Shown here piece after piece: positions 1 to 7,437 of a stretch of 11,564 bases of DNA. A program made the translations under genes and the position numbers. The number at the start of each line of letters is the position of its first letter. Positions within the stretch are counted from its first letter, which is position 1. The stretch comes from Sulfurimonas sp. (GTDB taxonomy: Bacteria > Campylobacterota > Campylobacteria > Campylobacterales > Sulfurimonadaceae). The DNA lies in NCBI GenBank assembly GCA_030646745.1, contig JAUSKV010000021.1:1-11564 (forward strand). The letters are read 5' to 3'. Below the pieces are notes generated by a model. The model saw only the letters and a program-made list of their open reading frames with translations, had not been told where the DNA came from and searched no databases.

Positions 1-867
1 GAGGTGTATCCGATTCCTCCGAGTGCCGATAAAGTGGGCATTACTGAGAAGATAGTCGGCATGTGGATGAAGACAAAACCTCGTGATAGCATCATTTTGG
101 CGACCAAAGTTGCGGGTGCGGCAAATGGGTGGTTTGTTCCGCCTGTTCGCCATGGTTTGACTGCGATTGACAGTTTTCATATTGAGAGGGCGATTGAAGG
201 GAGTTTAAAAAATCTTAGCACAGATTATATCGACCTTTATCAGATGCATTGGCCGGATTCTATTGTTCCGATTGAGGAGAGCATGAAAGCGTTTGACAGA
301 CTCGTTCAAAGCGGAAAAGTGCGTTACATTGGCACTTCAAACGATACGGCCTATGGCACTACTAAAGCTTTGATGACTTCGGTTCACAAAAATTACGCAA
401 GGTTTGAGTCTATCCAAAACAACTTTTCACTTTTAAACCGTCGCTTTTTGGATGAACTCGCAACCGTGGCAAGAAAAGAGCAGGTTTCTCTGCTTCCCTA
501 TTCGCCACTTGCAGGGGGAGTTTTGAGCGGAAAGTACAATCAGGCAAATATCTCAGGCGGTCGTTTTAGAGATTATATAAACTCTCCAACCCAGCGTTTA
601 AGGGTTATGGCAGATAGATTTATGAACGACAGAACACTCGCCTCTACGCAGAAGTATCTCAAAATCGCACAAGAACATGATTTGCATCCCGTAACTATGG
701 CGATTGCATGGTCGAAGCAGTTTGACTTTGTGGCTTCTACCATCATAGGAGCAACCTCGGCAGAACAGTTGGATGCAAGTTTGGTAGCGATGGATTTGGT
801 TTTGGGTATCGAAGTTTTAACTGCATGTGATAAAGTGCACAGTGAGATTTTATATCCGATGGGTTGA
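1..867 (+). CDS. Aldo/keto reductase, Tas-like (5' end outside window)
   Basis: This is an NADP(H)-dependent aldo/keto reductase that probably reduces aldehydes or ketones in the cytoplasm; its substrate cannot be told from sequence. The reading frame is open from base 1 (288 codons visible), so the GTG at 4 is not the start. The peptide begins EVYPIPP, which matches the Tas-family segment around the catalytic Tyr (fragment residue 3). The catalytic Lys lies in ILATKVAG (about residue 36) and the catalytic His in QMHWPD (residue 83). IIGATSAEQL near the C terminus is the usual cofactor-phosphate region. Roughly 55 N-terminal residues, including the catalytic Asp, should lie upstream of the window. 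The following gene is 482 bases away, and no functional link to the nif genes is apparent. The family call is firm; the physiological role is unknown. Confidence 0.9.
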   Translation, partial: EVYPIPPSADKVGITEKIVGMWMKTKPRDSIILATKVAGAANGWFVPPVRHGLTAIDSFHIERAIEGSLKNLSTDYIDLYQMHWPDSIVPIEESMKAFDRLVQSGKVRYIGTSNDTAYGTTKALMTSVHKNYARFESIQNNFSLLNRRFLDELATVARKEQVSLLPYSPLAGGVLSGKYNQANISGGRFRDYINSPTQRLRVMADRFMNDRTLASTQKYLKIAQEHDLHPVTMAIAWSKQFDFVASTIIGATSAEQLDASLVAMDLVLGIEVLTACDKVHSEILYPMG

Positions 868-875
868 TAAATTTC

Positions 876-912
876 CTCGTTTTATCCTCTGGAGAGACTG
901 GAACGAGAAAAC
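876..912 (+). repeat. GGA-loop hairpin repeat, copy 1
   Basis: This is the first of three related copies in this intergenic stretch. The arms 876-884 (CTCGTTTTA) and 899-907 (TGGAACGAG) pair over nine positions with two G-U wobbles. The inner CTC (887-889) and GAG (894-896) enclose a TGGA loop. It lies just after the aldo/keto reductase stop codon, so it could also work as a transcript end, although no long T-run follows. Confidence 0.6.
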
Positions 913-1044
913 TAAAATATTCAAAAAATATTGCAATCTGTCATACAATCAAATCAATACTTTTTTTAATGTTACGATATTTTTTTATTAATATAGAGGA
1001 ATATCCAATGAAAATATTTTTAAATCTTAATTTTGTATATCCGT

Positions 1045-1076
1045 TATCTTGTTCCATCCTCTCCCGAGGTGGAATA
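1045..1076 (-). repeat. GGA-loop hairpin repeat, copy 2 (inverted)
   Basis: This is the same element as the copies at 876 and 1184, but on the minus strand. The 5-bp outer arms are 1052-1056 (TTCCA) and 1070-1074 (TGGAA). The 4-bp inner arms are 1058-1061 (CCTC) and 1066-1069 (GAGG), with a single bulged base at 1057. Read on the minus strand, the loop is GGGA and the element ends GGATGGAAC, as the other copies do. Confidence 0.6.
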
Positions 1077-1183
1077 CATACTCAAACCAAAGCTTCGTAA
1101 AAACCCACATGTCAAACAAAAATAAAAAAAATAAAAACTACTCTCTTGGCATGCGGAAATGATACAACTATTTTTATGATAGA

Positions 1184-1233
1184 CATTCTACCTCAGGAGA
1201 TGATGGAACGAGAAATTGCATTTGCATCTCCTG
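1184..1233 (+). repeat. GGA-loop hairpin repeat, copy 3, within a larger inverted repeat
   Basis: TTCTA (1186-1190) can pair with TGGAA (1204-1208), and CCTCAGGAGA lies between them, as in copies 1 and 2. The segment CAGGAGATG (1194-1202) is also perfectly complementary over nine bases to CATCTCCTG (1225-1233). The two pairings share bases and exclude each other. The element sits upstream of the putative promoter of the next gene. Confidence 0.55.
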
Positions 1234-1280
1234 CTATTTGCAGTTTGATAACAATTTTTGAGCTATTTTATTAAATTCTT

Positions 1281-1309
1281 TTTAAACTTGAATTACCATG
1301 TGGTACAAT
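1281..1309 (+). promoter_or_regulatory. Putative promoter of the haem-sensor gene
   Basis: TTTAAA (1281-1286) and TACAAT (1304-1309) are separated by 17 bases and lie 40 bases before the start codon. A 12-base palindrome TACCATGTGGTA (1294-1305) covers the end of the spacer and the first bases of the -10 box, so it could be an operator. In AT-rich DNA such matches are common, hence the modest confidence. Confidence 0.35.
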
Positions 1310-1349
1310 AGCAGATAACAACAAATTATATTAAGTTCCGGATAAATTT

Positions 1350-3761
1350 ATGAAAATAGATAAGATAAAAAAAACAGTCATAGTCTATGCATTTTCAACG
1401 CTAATCTTGTGGTCAATTATAAATGTATTTTTTGCGTGGTGGAATGTTGAGTTGGAAAAAAAATCAACTATCAATGATGTAACTAATATAGTGCGCTCAA
1501 ATTTTGACAAGGACATGGCCTATAGAAAATGGGCTTCGAGTCATGGCGGTGTCTATGTAGAACCTACTGAAAAAACACCTCCCAGCCCTTGGATGGCACA
1601 TCTTGAAGAGAGAGATATAGTTACTACGAAGGGTAAAAAACTCACACTTATGAACCCTGCTTATATGCTAAGAGAGATGATGCAGGATTATTCTGATTTA
1701 TATGGATTAAAGGGAAGAATCGTCGGTATTGTATATCTTAATAAAAATAATAAAGCAGATGAATGGGAAGCAAATGCCATAAGAAGTTTTGACAAAGGTA
1801 CAAAAGAAATTATGGAGTTTACAGGAAGCGGTGATGATGAGTACCTACGATTGATGAAGCCTATGTTTATGGAACAGGATTGTCAAAAATGTCACGCACA
1901 TTTAGGCTTTGCAAACGGCTCAGTCAGAGGGGGTGTTAGTATATCTTTGCCTATGAAAACTTATAGAGAAAGTGAATCTGAATTTATAAACTCAATTATA
2001 TTAACATACTCCATTGTCTGGTTTCTAGGAACATTGGCAATAATAATTGTATCGATAAATGCTTTTAGATATCTCAAAAGAAGAGACAGTGATTTAGAAG
2101 AGCTTGTTATATCATCTCAAGTATTTAATAACACGCTTGATGCAATATTTATAACAGATGCAACAGGAAAAATCTTGCGGATTAACAGTACCTTTACAGA
2201 TATGACGGGGTTTAGTGAAAAAGAAGCAATTGGTCGGAATTCAAAGATTTTGAAATCTGAGCGTCATACAGAAGAGTTCTATAAAAACTTATGGGGAGCT
2301 ATTTTAAAAGAAGGACATGCTCAATATGAGATATGGAACAGAAGAAAGGATGGTGATATTTTTGTTGCCATTGAAAGTATTACGACTATTAAAGATGAAA
2401 ATGATGCAGTTAAATATTTTATAGCTACACTCCATGATATTACGGCTAGAAAGAATGCTGAAGAGAGAGTTGTTCATATGGCTCACTATGATCCTCTGAC
2501 AGATCTTCCAAACAGAGTACTTTTTCAAGATAGATTCTTGCACTCCATTGAAATTGCAAAAAGACAAAAACAAAATGTTGCTCTTGCCTTTATCGACATA
2601 GACGGATTTAAAAAAGTCAATGACACCAAAGGGCATCCTTTAGGAGATAAGCTTCTAATAGAACTCGGGAAGAAAATAGTCTCTTGTGTCAGGAAGTATG
2701 ACACTGTATCGAGATTGGGCGGTGATGAGTTTACTGTTATTTTTGAAAGTTTATCACAAATTGATTCTATCGTACCAATTTGTGAAAATATTTTAAAAGT
2801 GCTTCGTGAAGAGATAATTATTGACAACCAATCTATATTTGTTTCGGCAAGTATAGGGATCAGTGTCTATCCTAATGATGGCAAAGACATACATTCACTT
2901 ATTCAGCATGCTGATACCGCCATGTATAAAGCCAAAGAAAACGGTAAAAATCGTTTTAACTTTTATGAAGAGTCAATGACGCAGCAGGCAAAAGAGAAAG
3001 TATCTATAGAGACCTCTATCCATACAGCGCTAAAAAATGAAGAGTTCAAAGTTTATTACCAACCAAAAATAGTTGCATCCAATAGAGAAATCATTGGCAT
3101 GGAAGCGCTTGTAAGATGGATATCCCCAGAAAAAGGGCTGATTCCTCCATATAAGTTTATTTCTGTTGCTGAAGAGATCCACATAGTGGACAAGATTGAT
3201 ATGTTTGTTTTAGAACAGGTATGTAAAGATATGACTACATGGAAAGAGCTTGGTTTTCATGATTTGAAGGTTGCCGTCAATCTTTCAGGTTATGATATAG
3301 GCACAAGAAATCTTTTCCAAAATATAATAGACATAGTAGAAACTTACAAAATTGAGCCTAGAAATTTAGAGTTTGAAATCACTGAAACTTACTTTGTAAA
3401 TTTTGCTCCTCAGCAGATGAAAACCTTGGAAGATTTAAAAATGTACGGATTTTCTCTGAGCATAGATGATTTTGGAACAGGCTACTCTTCTTTGAGCAGT
3501 CTGAAAAAACTCCCTGTCGATATTTTAAAAATCGACCAATCATTTATTGCAACACTTGAAGATAACGAAGAGAGCAAAGAGTTGGTAGATATGATTATAA
3601 AGTTGGCACATATTTTTTCATTAAAGACTATTGCAGAAGGCGTAGAAACAGAGTATCAGCATGAATATCTCAAATCAAAAGGGTGTGATTTTATACAAGG
3701 GTATTTAGAAAGCAGACCTATCCCAAAAGATGAGTTCGTTATCTACTTGTCTGGAAAATAG
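1350..3761 (+). CDS. Membrane haem-sensor diguanylate cyclase/phosphodiesterase (DUF3365-PAS-GGDEF-EAL)
   Basis: This protein likely makes and/or degrades cyclic di-GMP in response to a signal sensed outside the membrane. Hydrophobic segments lie at about residues 9-31 and 214-236. The periplasmic part between them resembles DUF3365/Tll0287-like domains and carries a c-type haem motif, CQKCH (178-182). A PAS domain follows (about 252-368). The GGDEF domain (about 377-540) has an intact GGDEF (457-461), and RKYD (448-451) five residues before it fits the inhibitory I-site. The EAL domain (about 552-800) keeps E585, N644, E676, D706-D707 in DDFGTG, K727 in KIDQSF, E763 and the QGYL tail, so both activities look possible. 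The ribosome binding site is weak, but the start is supported by the N-terminal membrane segment. The gene lies 124 bases before nifE on the same strand. A redox, NO or O2 signal is inference. Confidence 0.88.
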   Translation: MKIDKIKKTVIVYAFSTLILWSIINVFFAWWNVELEKKSTINDVTNIVRSNFDKDMAYRKWASSHGGVYVEPTEKTPPSPWMAHLEERDIVTTKGKKLTLMNPAYMLREMMQDYSDLYGLKGRIVGIVYLNKNNKADEWEANAIRSFDKGTKEIMEFTGSGDDEYLRLMKPMFMEQDCQKCHAHLGFANGSVRGGVSISLPMKTYRESESEFINSIILTYSIVWFLGTLAIIIVSINAFRYLKRRDSDLEELVISSQVFNNTLDAIFITDATGKILRINSTFTDMTGFSEKEAIGRNSKILKSERHTEEFYKNLWGAILKEGHAQYEIWNRRKDGDIFVAIESITTIKDENDAVKYFIATLHDITARKNAEERVVHMAHYDPLTDLPNRVLFQDRFLHSIEIAKRQKQNVALAFIDIDGFKKVNDTKGHPLGDKLLIELGKKIVSCVRKYDTVSRLGGDEFTVIFESLSQIDSIVPICENILKVLREEIIIDNQSIFVSASIGISVYPNDGKDIHSLIQHADTAMYKAKENGKNRFNFYEESMTQQAKEKVSIETSIHTALKNEEFKVYYQPKIVASNREIIGMEALVRWISPEKGLIPPYKFISVAEEIHIVDKIDMFVLEQVCKDMTTWKELGFHDLKVAVNLSGYDIGTRNLFQNIIDIVETYKIEPRNLEFEITETYFVNFAPQQMKTLEDLKMYGFSLSIDDFGTGYSSLSSLKKLPVDILKIDQSFIATLEDNEESKELVDMIIKLAHIFSLKTIAEGVETEYQHEYLKSKGCDFIQGYLESRPIPKDEFVIYLSGK

Positions 3762-3774
3762 CTTTTAATGGCAT

Positions 3775-3780
3775 TATAAT
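3775..3780 (+). promoter_or_regulatory. Possible -10 box of the nif operon
   Basis: A TATAAT lies 14 bases after the sensor gene stop and 105 bases before the nifE start, in the only sizeable gap before the nif genes. No good -35 box is spaced correctly, which is common in this phylum. I found neither a GG-N10-GC sigma-54 site nor a TGT-N10-ACA NifA site in 3762-3885. Readthrough from the sensor gene is therefore also possible. Confidence 0.3.
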
Positions 3781-3885
3781 GAATCCCTAAAATCAAACTA
3801 GTAAATCTTCCTAAACCACCCACTTTTCCTCCTACTCGAACAAAAAATGCAGTAGTACCGTTAATACAGCTCCAAAGGGGTAATT

Positions 3886-5247
3886 ATGGTCAGTCGTGCG
3901 AAGATAAAAGAGTTGATGAATGAGAGTGCTTGTTCTCATAACAAAGATAAGAAAAAAGGGGAGGGGTGCGACATGCCAAAGCCTGGGATGGCGGCGGGTG
4001 GTTGTGCTTTTGATGGGGCGCAGATTTCGCTTTTTCCTTATGCGGATGCTGTGCATTTGGTGCATGGTCCGCAAACTTGTCTTGGTGCTTCTTGGGAAAC
4101 GCGTGAAACACTCAGTTCTTACGCTGGACGCAACCATACAGTTATGGGTTTCACGACTGGAATCACTACAAACGATGTTATCTTTGGTGGCGATAAACGC
4201 CTCAAAGACTCCATCGACTACATCGTTGCAAAGTACGCTCCTGAGGCGATTTTTGTTTACTCAACTTGTGTCACGGCGATGGTTGGCGATGATATCGACA
4301 TGACTTGCAAACTAGGTTCACAAGCTCACAATATCCCCATTGTTCCCGTCCATGCACCTGGATTTGTCGGTGGCAAAAACCTTGGTTCTCGTTTGGCTGG
4401 AGAGGCGGTTTTGGAACATCTCATCGGTACAAAAGAGCCTGAGTTTACAACGCCTTTTGACATCAATCTCATCGGCGATTACAATGTAACGGGCGACATG
4501 TGGGAATATCTTCCAATCTTTGAGAAAATCGGCATACGAGTGCTTAGTTCACTCAGCGGAGATGGGCGCGTAGGCGACATAAGAACTGCACACCGAGCAA
4601 AACTCAATGTCATTGTTTGTGCAAAATCTCTCATCACTTTGTGTCGAAAAATGCAAGAAAACTACAACATTCCTTGGGTTTCTGTCTCGTTTTATGGAAA
4701 AAGAGATACTTCGTTTGCCATCATGGAAATCGTTAATGCACTCGGCGATGAAGCACTTATCCAAAAAGCAAAAGAGGTTATTGCAGAGGAAGAAGCGAAG
4801 CTTGAAGCAAAACTTTTACCGTACAAAAAGCTCTTTGCAGGGAAAAAAGCAGTTCTCAACACAGGCGGAAACAAGGCGTGGTCGATTGCTTCGGGGCTTC
4901 AGGATTTGGGCATCGAAGTGGTGGCAACTTCTGTTCGTAAATCGACTGCAGAGGATAAAGAAAAAGCGAGAGAATATCTCGGAGCTGAGGGCATTTTAAT
5001 GATGGCTCCCGCTTCAGAACAGTCCAAAATCATAGATGAAAAAAACGCAGATATTTTACTCGCAGGTGGACGAAGTCTTTACACGGCGATAAAGAAAAAA
5101 ATCTCTTTTATCGATGTCAATCAAGAGAAAAAAGTGAGCTACGGCGGATACAACGGACTGCTTAACTTAGCGGAAGATTTGAAGTACGCTTTTGCAAATC
5201 CAGTCTTTGCCAATGTCTCCAAAAAAGCACCATGGGAGGAAGAATAA
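3886..5247 (+). CDS. nifE: NifE, nitrogenase MoFe-cofactor scaffold subunit
   Basis: NifE pairs with NifN in the cytoplasmic scaffold where the NifB-cofactor is matured to FeMo-co before transfer to nitrogenase. The 453 residues match the usual length. Diagnostic stretches are PKPGMAAGGCAFDGAQ (31-46), VHLVHGP (56-62), YSTCV (125-129) and SLSGDGR (222-228), followed by TGGNKAWS (326-333), RKSTAEDK (351-358), GGRSLYTA (394-401) and FIDVNQE (408-414). Cysteines 40, 65 and 128 fall where NifE has cluster-binding cysteines, and C245 is also at a conserved place. The lysine-rich stretch before C28 is typical of the N-terminal tail. AAGGGG (3873-3878) is a good ribosome binding site. The gene is first in a seven-gene run, and its stop overlaps the nifN start by one base. 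It appears richer in G+C than the sensor gene before it. Confidence 0.97.
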   Translation: MVSRAKIKELMNESACSHNKDKKKGEGCDMPKPGMAAGGCAFDGAQISLFPYADAVHLVHGPQTCLGASWETRETLSSYAGRNHTVMGFTTGITTNDVIFGGDKRLKDSIDYIVAKYAPEAIFVYSTCVTAMVGDDIDMTCKLGSQAHNIPIVPVHAPGFVGGKNLGSRLAGEAVLEHLIGTKEPEFTTPFDINLIGDYNVTGDMWEYLPIFEKIGIRVLSSLSGDGRVGDIRTAHRAKLNVIVCAKSLITLCRKMQENYNIPWVSVSFYGKRDTSFAIMEIVNALGDEALIQKAKEVIAEEEAKLEAKLLPYKKLFAGKKAVLNTGGNKAWSIASGLQDLGIEVVATSVRKSTAEDKEKAREYLGAEGILMMAPASEQSKIIDEKNADILLAGGRSLYTAIKKKISFIDVNQEKKVSYGGYNGLLNLAEDLKYAFANPVFANVSKKAPWEEE

Positions 5248-6569
5248 TGGAAAATATACCAAAAATAGAGCTGAGCAAACACGAGCATAAACCGCTTCAA
5301 GTTAACCCCATAAAACTATCGCAACCTATGGGTGCAGCTTTGGCTTTTATGGGAATTAAGAACTGCATGCCGCTTATGCACGGTTCACAAGGGTGTGCTT
5401 CGTACGCAAAAGTTTTTTATACCCGCCATTTTAATGAGCCGATTCCTCTGTACAACACTTCCGTAGGCGATATTACCGCTATTTTAGACGGTGGCGATTT
5501 CTCTATTTTGATGGCGATTGAGAACATTACAAAGAAAAACACAAGTCTCAAACCTGAGATAATCGGGCTTTGCACCACAGGACTCACAGAGACAAAAGGC
5601 GATGATGTCCGCAATGTTGCAACGCACATAGAAATTCCCTACTGTTATGTCAATACACCCGATTATGAAGGCGGAATGGAAAGTGGTTGGGCACTCACAG
5701 CAAAAGCACTTATAAAACAGCACACAAAAGAGACGATAGAGCTGCAAGCAAACAAACTGCTTTTACTTCCACATGTCAGCATACAACCCATAGAAGTGGA
5801 GAAAATAAAAGAATTTTGCGAGAGTTTTGGGTTTGAAAGTTACGCATTGCCTGATTTATCTACCTCTTTGGACGGTTATTTGAGCCAAAATCAAGGTAAA
5901 CTTGGAACGGGTGCGATAGGGATTGAAGAGATACGAGAGCTTGGAACTTGTGCTACTGTTGTGAGCATCGGGCACTCTATGCAAATCGCAGCAAAAGCAC
6001 TTTTAGAGAAAAATCCAAACATTTTGCACTTACATTTTGACCATCTCATGGGACAGCAAAACAACGACAATTTTGTAAGTGTTTTGATGAAAATACGACA
6101 AATTCAGCCAAAATCATTCATAAAAAGATGGAGAGGAAGACTTCAAGATGCGATGCTTGATAGCCATTTTCTTATCGGTTCATCGCATTTTGTCATTACG
6201 GGCGAGCCTGATATGTGTGTTGGCATGTGCGAACTCTTACAAAGTGTCGGAGGCACTATAGATGCGGTAATTGCGACAACTTACAGTACTGTTTTGGAAA
6301 GAATAAGTGCTCAAAATGTCTTTGTCGGAGACCTTGAAGATGCCCAAATTTACTTTGAAAATACAGACTTAGTCATCAGTAATTATCATGCAGAACGATT
6401 ATTGCACATGCAAGAGAGAGATACAGGATTGATTCTTAGAGGATTTCCAAACTATGAAGAGTTAGGAAATCAGCTTAAAAACGACCAACTTTATGAGGGA
6501 AGTACCTACTTTCTTTTTGAAGTTGCAAATAAACTTAGGGAAGTGAAATATCATGGAAAACACAATTAA
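5247..6569 (+). CDS. nifN: NifN, nitrogenase MoFe-cofactor scaffold subunit
   Basis: NifN is the NifK-like partner of NifE in the FeMo-cofactor assembly scaffold. I place the start at ATG 5247, giving 440 residues, because GGGAGGA (5235-5241) is an ideal ribosome binding site for it and because MENIPKIEL begins there. The in-frame ATG at 5232 lies before that site. Diagnostic stretches are NPIKLSQPMGAALAFMGI (20-37), LMHGSQGCASYAKVFYTRHF (43-62), with C50 at the conserved cysteine position, and CTTGLTETKGDD (109-120). The TTYS(T)V and FPNYEELGNQ segments near the end are typical too. The start overlaps the nifE stop (TAATG), and the 3' end overlaps nifX by 17 bases, suggesting coupled translation of the scaffold genes. 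Confidence 0.96.
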   Translation: MENIPKIELSKHEHKPLQVNPIKLSQPMGAALAFMGIKNCMPLMHGSQGCASYAKVFYTRHFNEPIPLYNTSVGDITAILDGGDFSILMAIENITKKNTSLKPEIIGLCTTGLTETKGDDVRNVATHIEIPYCYVNTPDYEGGMESGWALTAKALIKQHTKETIELQANKLLLLPHVSIQPIEVEKIKEFCESFGFESYALPDLSTSLDGYLSQNQGKLGTGAIGIEEIRELGTCATVVSIGHSMQIAAKALLEKNPNILHLHFDHLMGQQNNDNFVSVLMKIRQIQPKSFIKRWRGRLQDAMLDSHFLIGSSHFVITGEPDMCVGMCELLQSVGGTIDAVIATTYSTVLERISAQNVFVGDLEDAQIYFENTDLVISNYHAERLLHMQERDTGLILRGFPNYEELGNQLKNDQLYEGSTYFLFEVANKLREVKYHGKHN

Positions 6570-6960
6570 AGTAGCATTTGCAACAAAAGATATGAAAACC
6601 GTTAACGCACATTTTGGCGGAGCAAAAGAGTTTGCAGTCTATAGAGTTTCAAAAGATGGTTTTGATTTGGACTCTGTTTTAAAAACGGATACAGAAAATT
6701 TAGAGGGCGATGATAAATCAGATTTTAAAGTAAAAGCACTCAAAGGCGTAGGTATTATGTATTGCGAATCTATCGGTGGAACTGCGGCTGCGAAGGTTAT
6801 CCGTGGTGGCATCAATCCTATGAAAGTACAAGAAGATAGCAAAATCGAAGATATTTTACAAGATCTTGTAACCATGATAAACGGCAATCCTCCGCCTTGG
6901 GTAAAGAAAATAATGAATATACAAACAACAGACGATGTGCGTTTAGCGCGTTGGGAATAG
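6553..6960 (+). CDS. nifX: NifX, FeMo-cofactor precursor carrier
   Basis: NifX is a small cytoplasmic protein that holds NifB-cofactor or the VK-cluster and shuttles it to NifEN. The protein has 135 residues, somewhat shorter than enterobacterial NifX. It shows the family pattern VAFATKDMKTVNAHFGGA (7-24), with H20, then CESIGGTAAAKVIRGGINP (71-89) and NPPPW (112-116). AGGGAAG (6537-6543) precedes the start with a nine-base spacer. The gene overlaps the end of nifN by 17 bases in another frame and is followed after nine bases by its usual DUF269 partner. NafY and the NifB C-terminal domain share this fold, but the position directly after nifN and the NPPPW ending favour NifX. Confidence 0.94.
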   Translation: MENTIKVAFATKDMKTVNAHFGGAKEFAVYRVSKDGFDLDSVLKTDTENLEGDDKSDFKVKALKGVGIMYCESIGGTAAAKVIRGGINPMKVQEDSKIEDILQDLVTMINGNPPPWVKKIMNIQTTDDVRLARWE

Positions 6961-6969
6961 GAATAAATT

Positions 6970-7425
6970 ATGAGCGAATCACTACAAACAAATGCGTTTA
7001 CAGGAGAGCTGATTCGTCAGCTACGAGCCGCGGATCAATTCGGTAACTGGTCAAAGATGAGTGATGAAGAGTTACTTGTCAAAAAGTTTGTAAAAACGAA
7101 AGAGGATTTGAGAAGTATCCCTATTATCGCGGATATTGACGAGATGCTCATTGGCGAGATCAAGATGATGTTCAAGGCCATAGCGTTGCAGTTTGAACGC
7201 CAAACCGGTGTCATGTGCAATGTTGTTATGGAGATGAGCCATGAGGGTTTTGGGCGTTGTATCGTTTTTGCAGGTCGCATTATTTTAGTGGATAAATATT
7301 TCAAAGATGCACACCGTTTTGGGTTTCGTACACTAGAAAAGCTCTATGAAGAGGGGCAAAACTATCTTGATAAATCGCATGAAGTGTATGAACAGTACAA
7401 ACCATATGCAAATGAAAACAACTAA
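6970..7425 (+). CDS. NifX-associated nitrogen fixation protein (DUF269)
   Basis: This protein belongs to the DUF269 family, which is found almost only next to nifX in diazotrophs. Its exact biochemical role is not settled; a part in FeMo-cofactor handling is inferred from context. The 151 residues show the family pattern: ELIRQLRAADQFGNWSKMSD (13-32), KKFVKTKEDLRSIP (38-51), a central TGVMCNVVMEMSHEGFGR (79-96) and HRFGFRTLEKL (115-125). No membrane segment or signal peptide is visible. The start follows the nifX stop by nine bases, with AGGAA (6959-6963) as ribosome binding site, and the flavodoxin gene follows 12 bases after its end. Confidence 0.92.
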   Translation: MSESLQTNAFTGELIRQLRAADQFGNWSKMSDEELLVKKFVKTKEDLRSIPIIADIDEMLIGEIKMMFKAIALQFERQTGVMCNVVMEMSHEGFGRCIVFAGRIILVDKYFKDAHRFGFRTLEKLYEEGQNYLDKSHEVYEQYKPYANENN

Positions 7426-7437
7426 AAGGAGAAAAAG

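Larger units (their letters stand above)
868..1349. other. Noncoding spacer of 482 bases
   Basis: I see no credible protein gene here. A frame open from 864 to 1100 has no family resemblance, is low-complexity and runs through hairpin repeat copies 1 and 2. The spacer holds those three repeats, a GGCATGCGGAA motif (1148-1158) that recurs at 9246 and in variant form at 10126, and the putative promoter of the sensor gene. Confidence 0.6.

Noticed and set aside
864-1100. A 78-codon open frame on the plus strand after the aldo/keto reductase
   Set aside because: No family resemblance, low-complexity composition, no ribosome binding site, and it runs across two hairpin repeats.
3832-4137. Minus-strand open frames opposite the nifE start, and others opposite nifN, nifX, rpoN and the sensor gene
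   Set aside because: They are antisense shadows of strongly supported genes and resemble no known protein.
5232-5246. Longer NifN start at ATG 5232
   Set aside because: The strong ribosome binding site GGGAGGA lies after it and is correctly spaced for ATG 5247; the extra residues MGGRI are not family-like.
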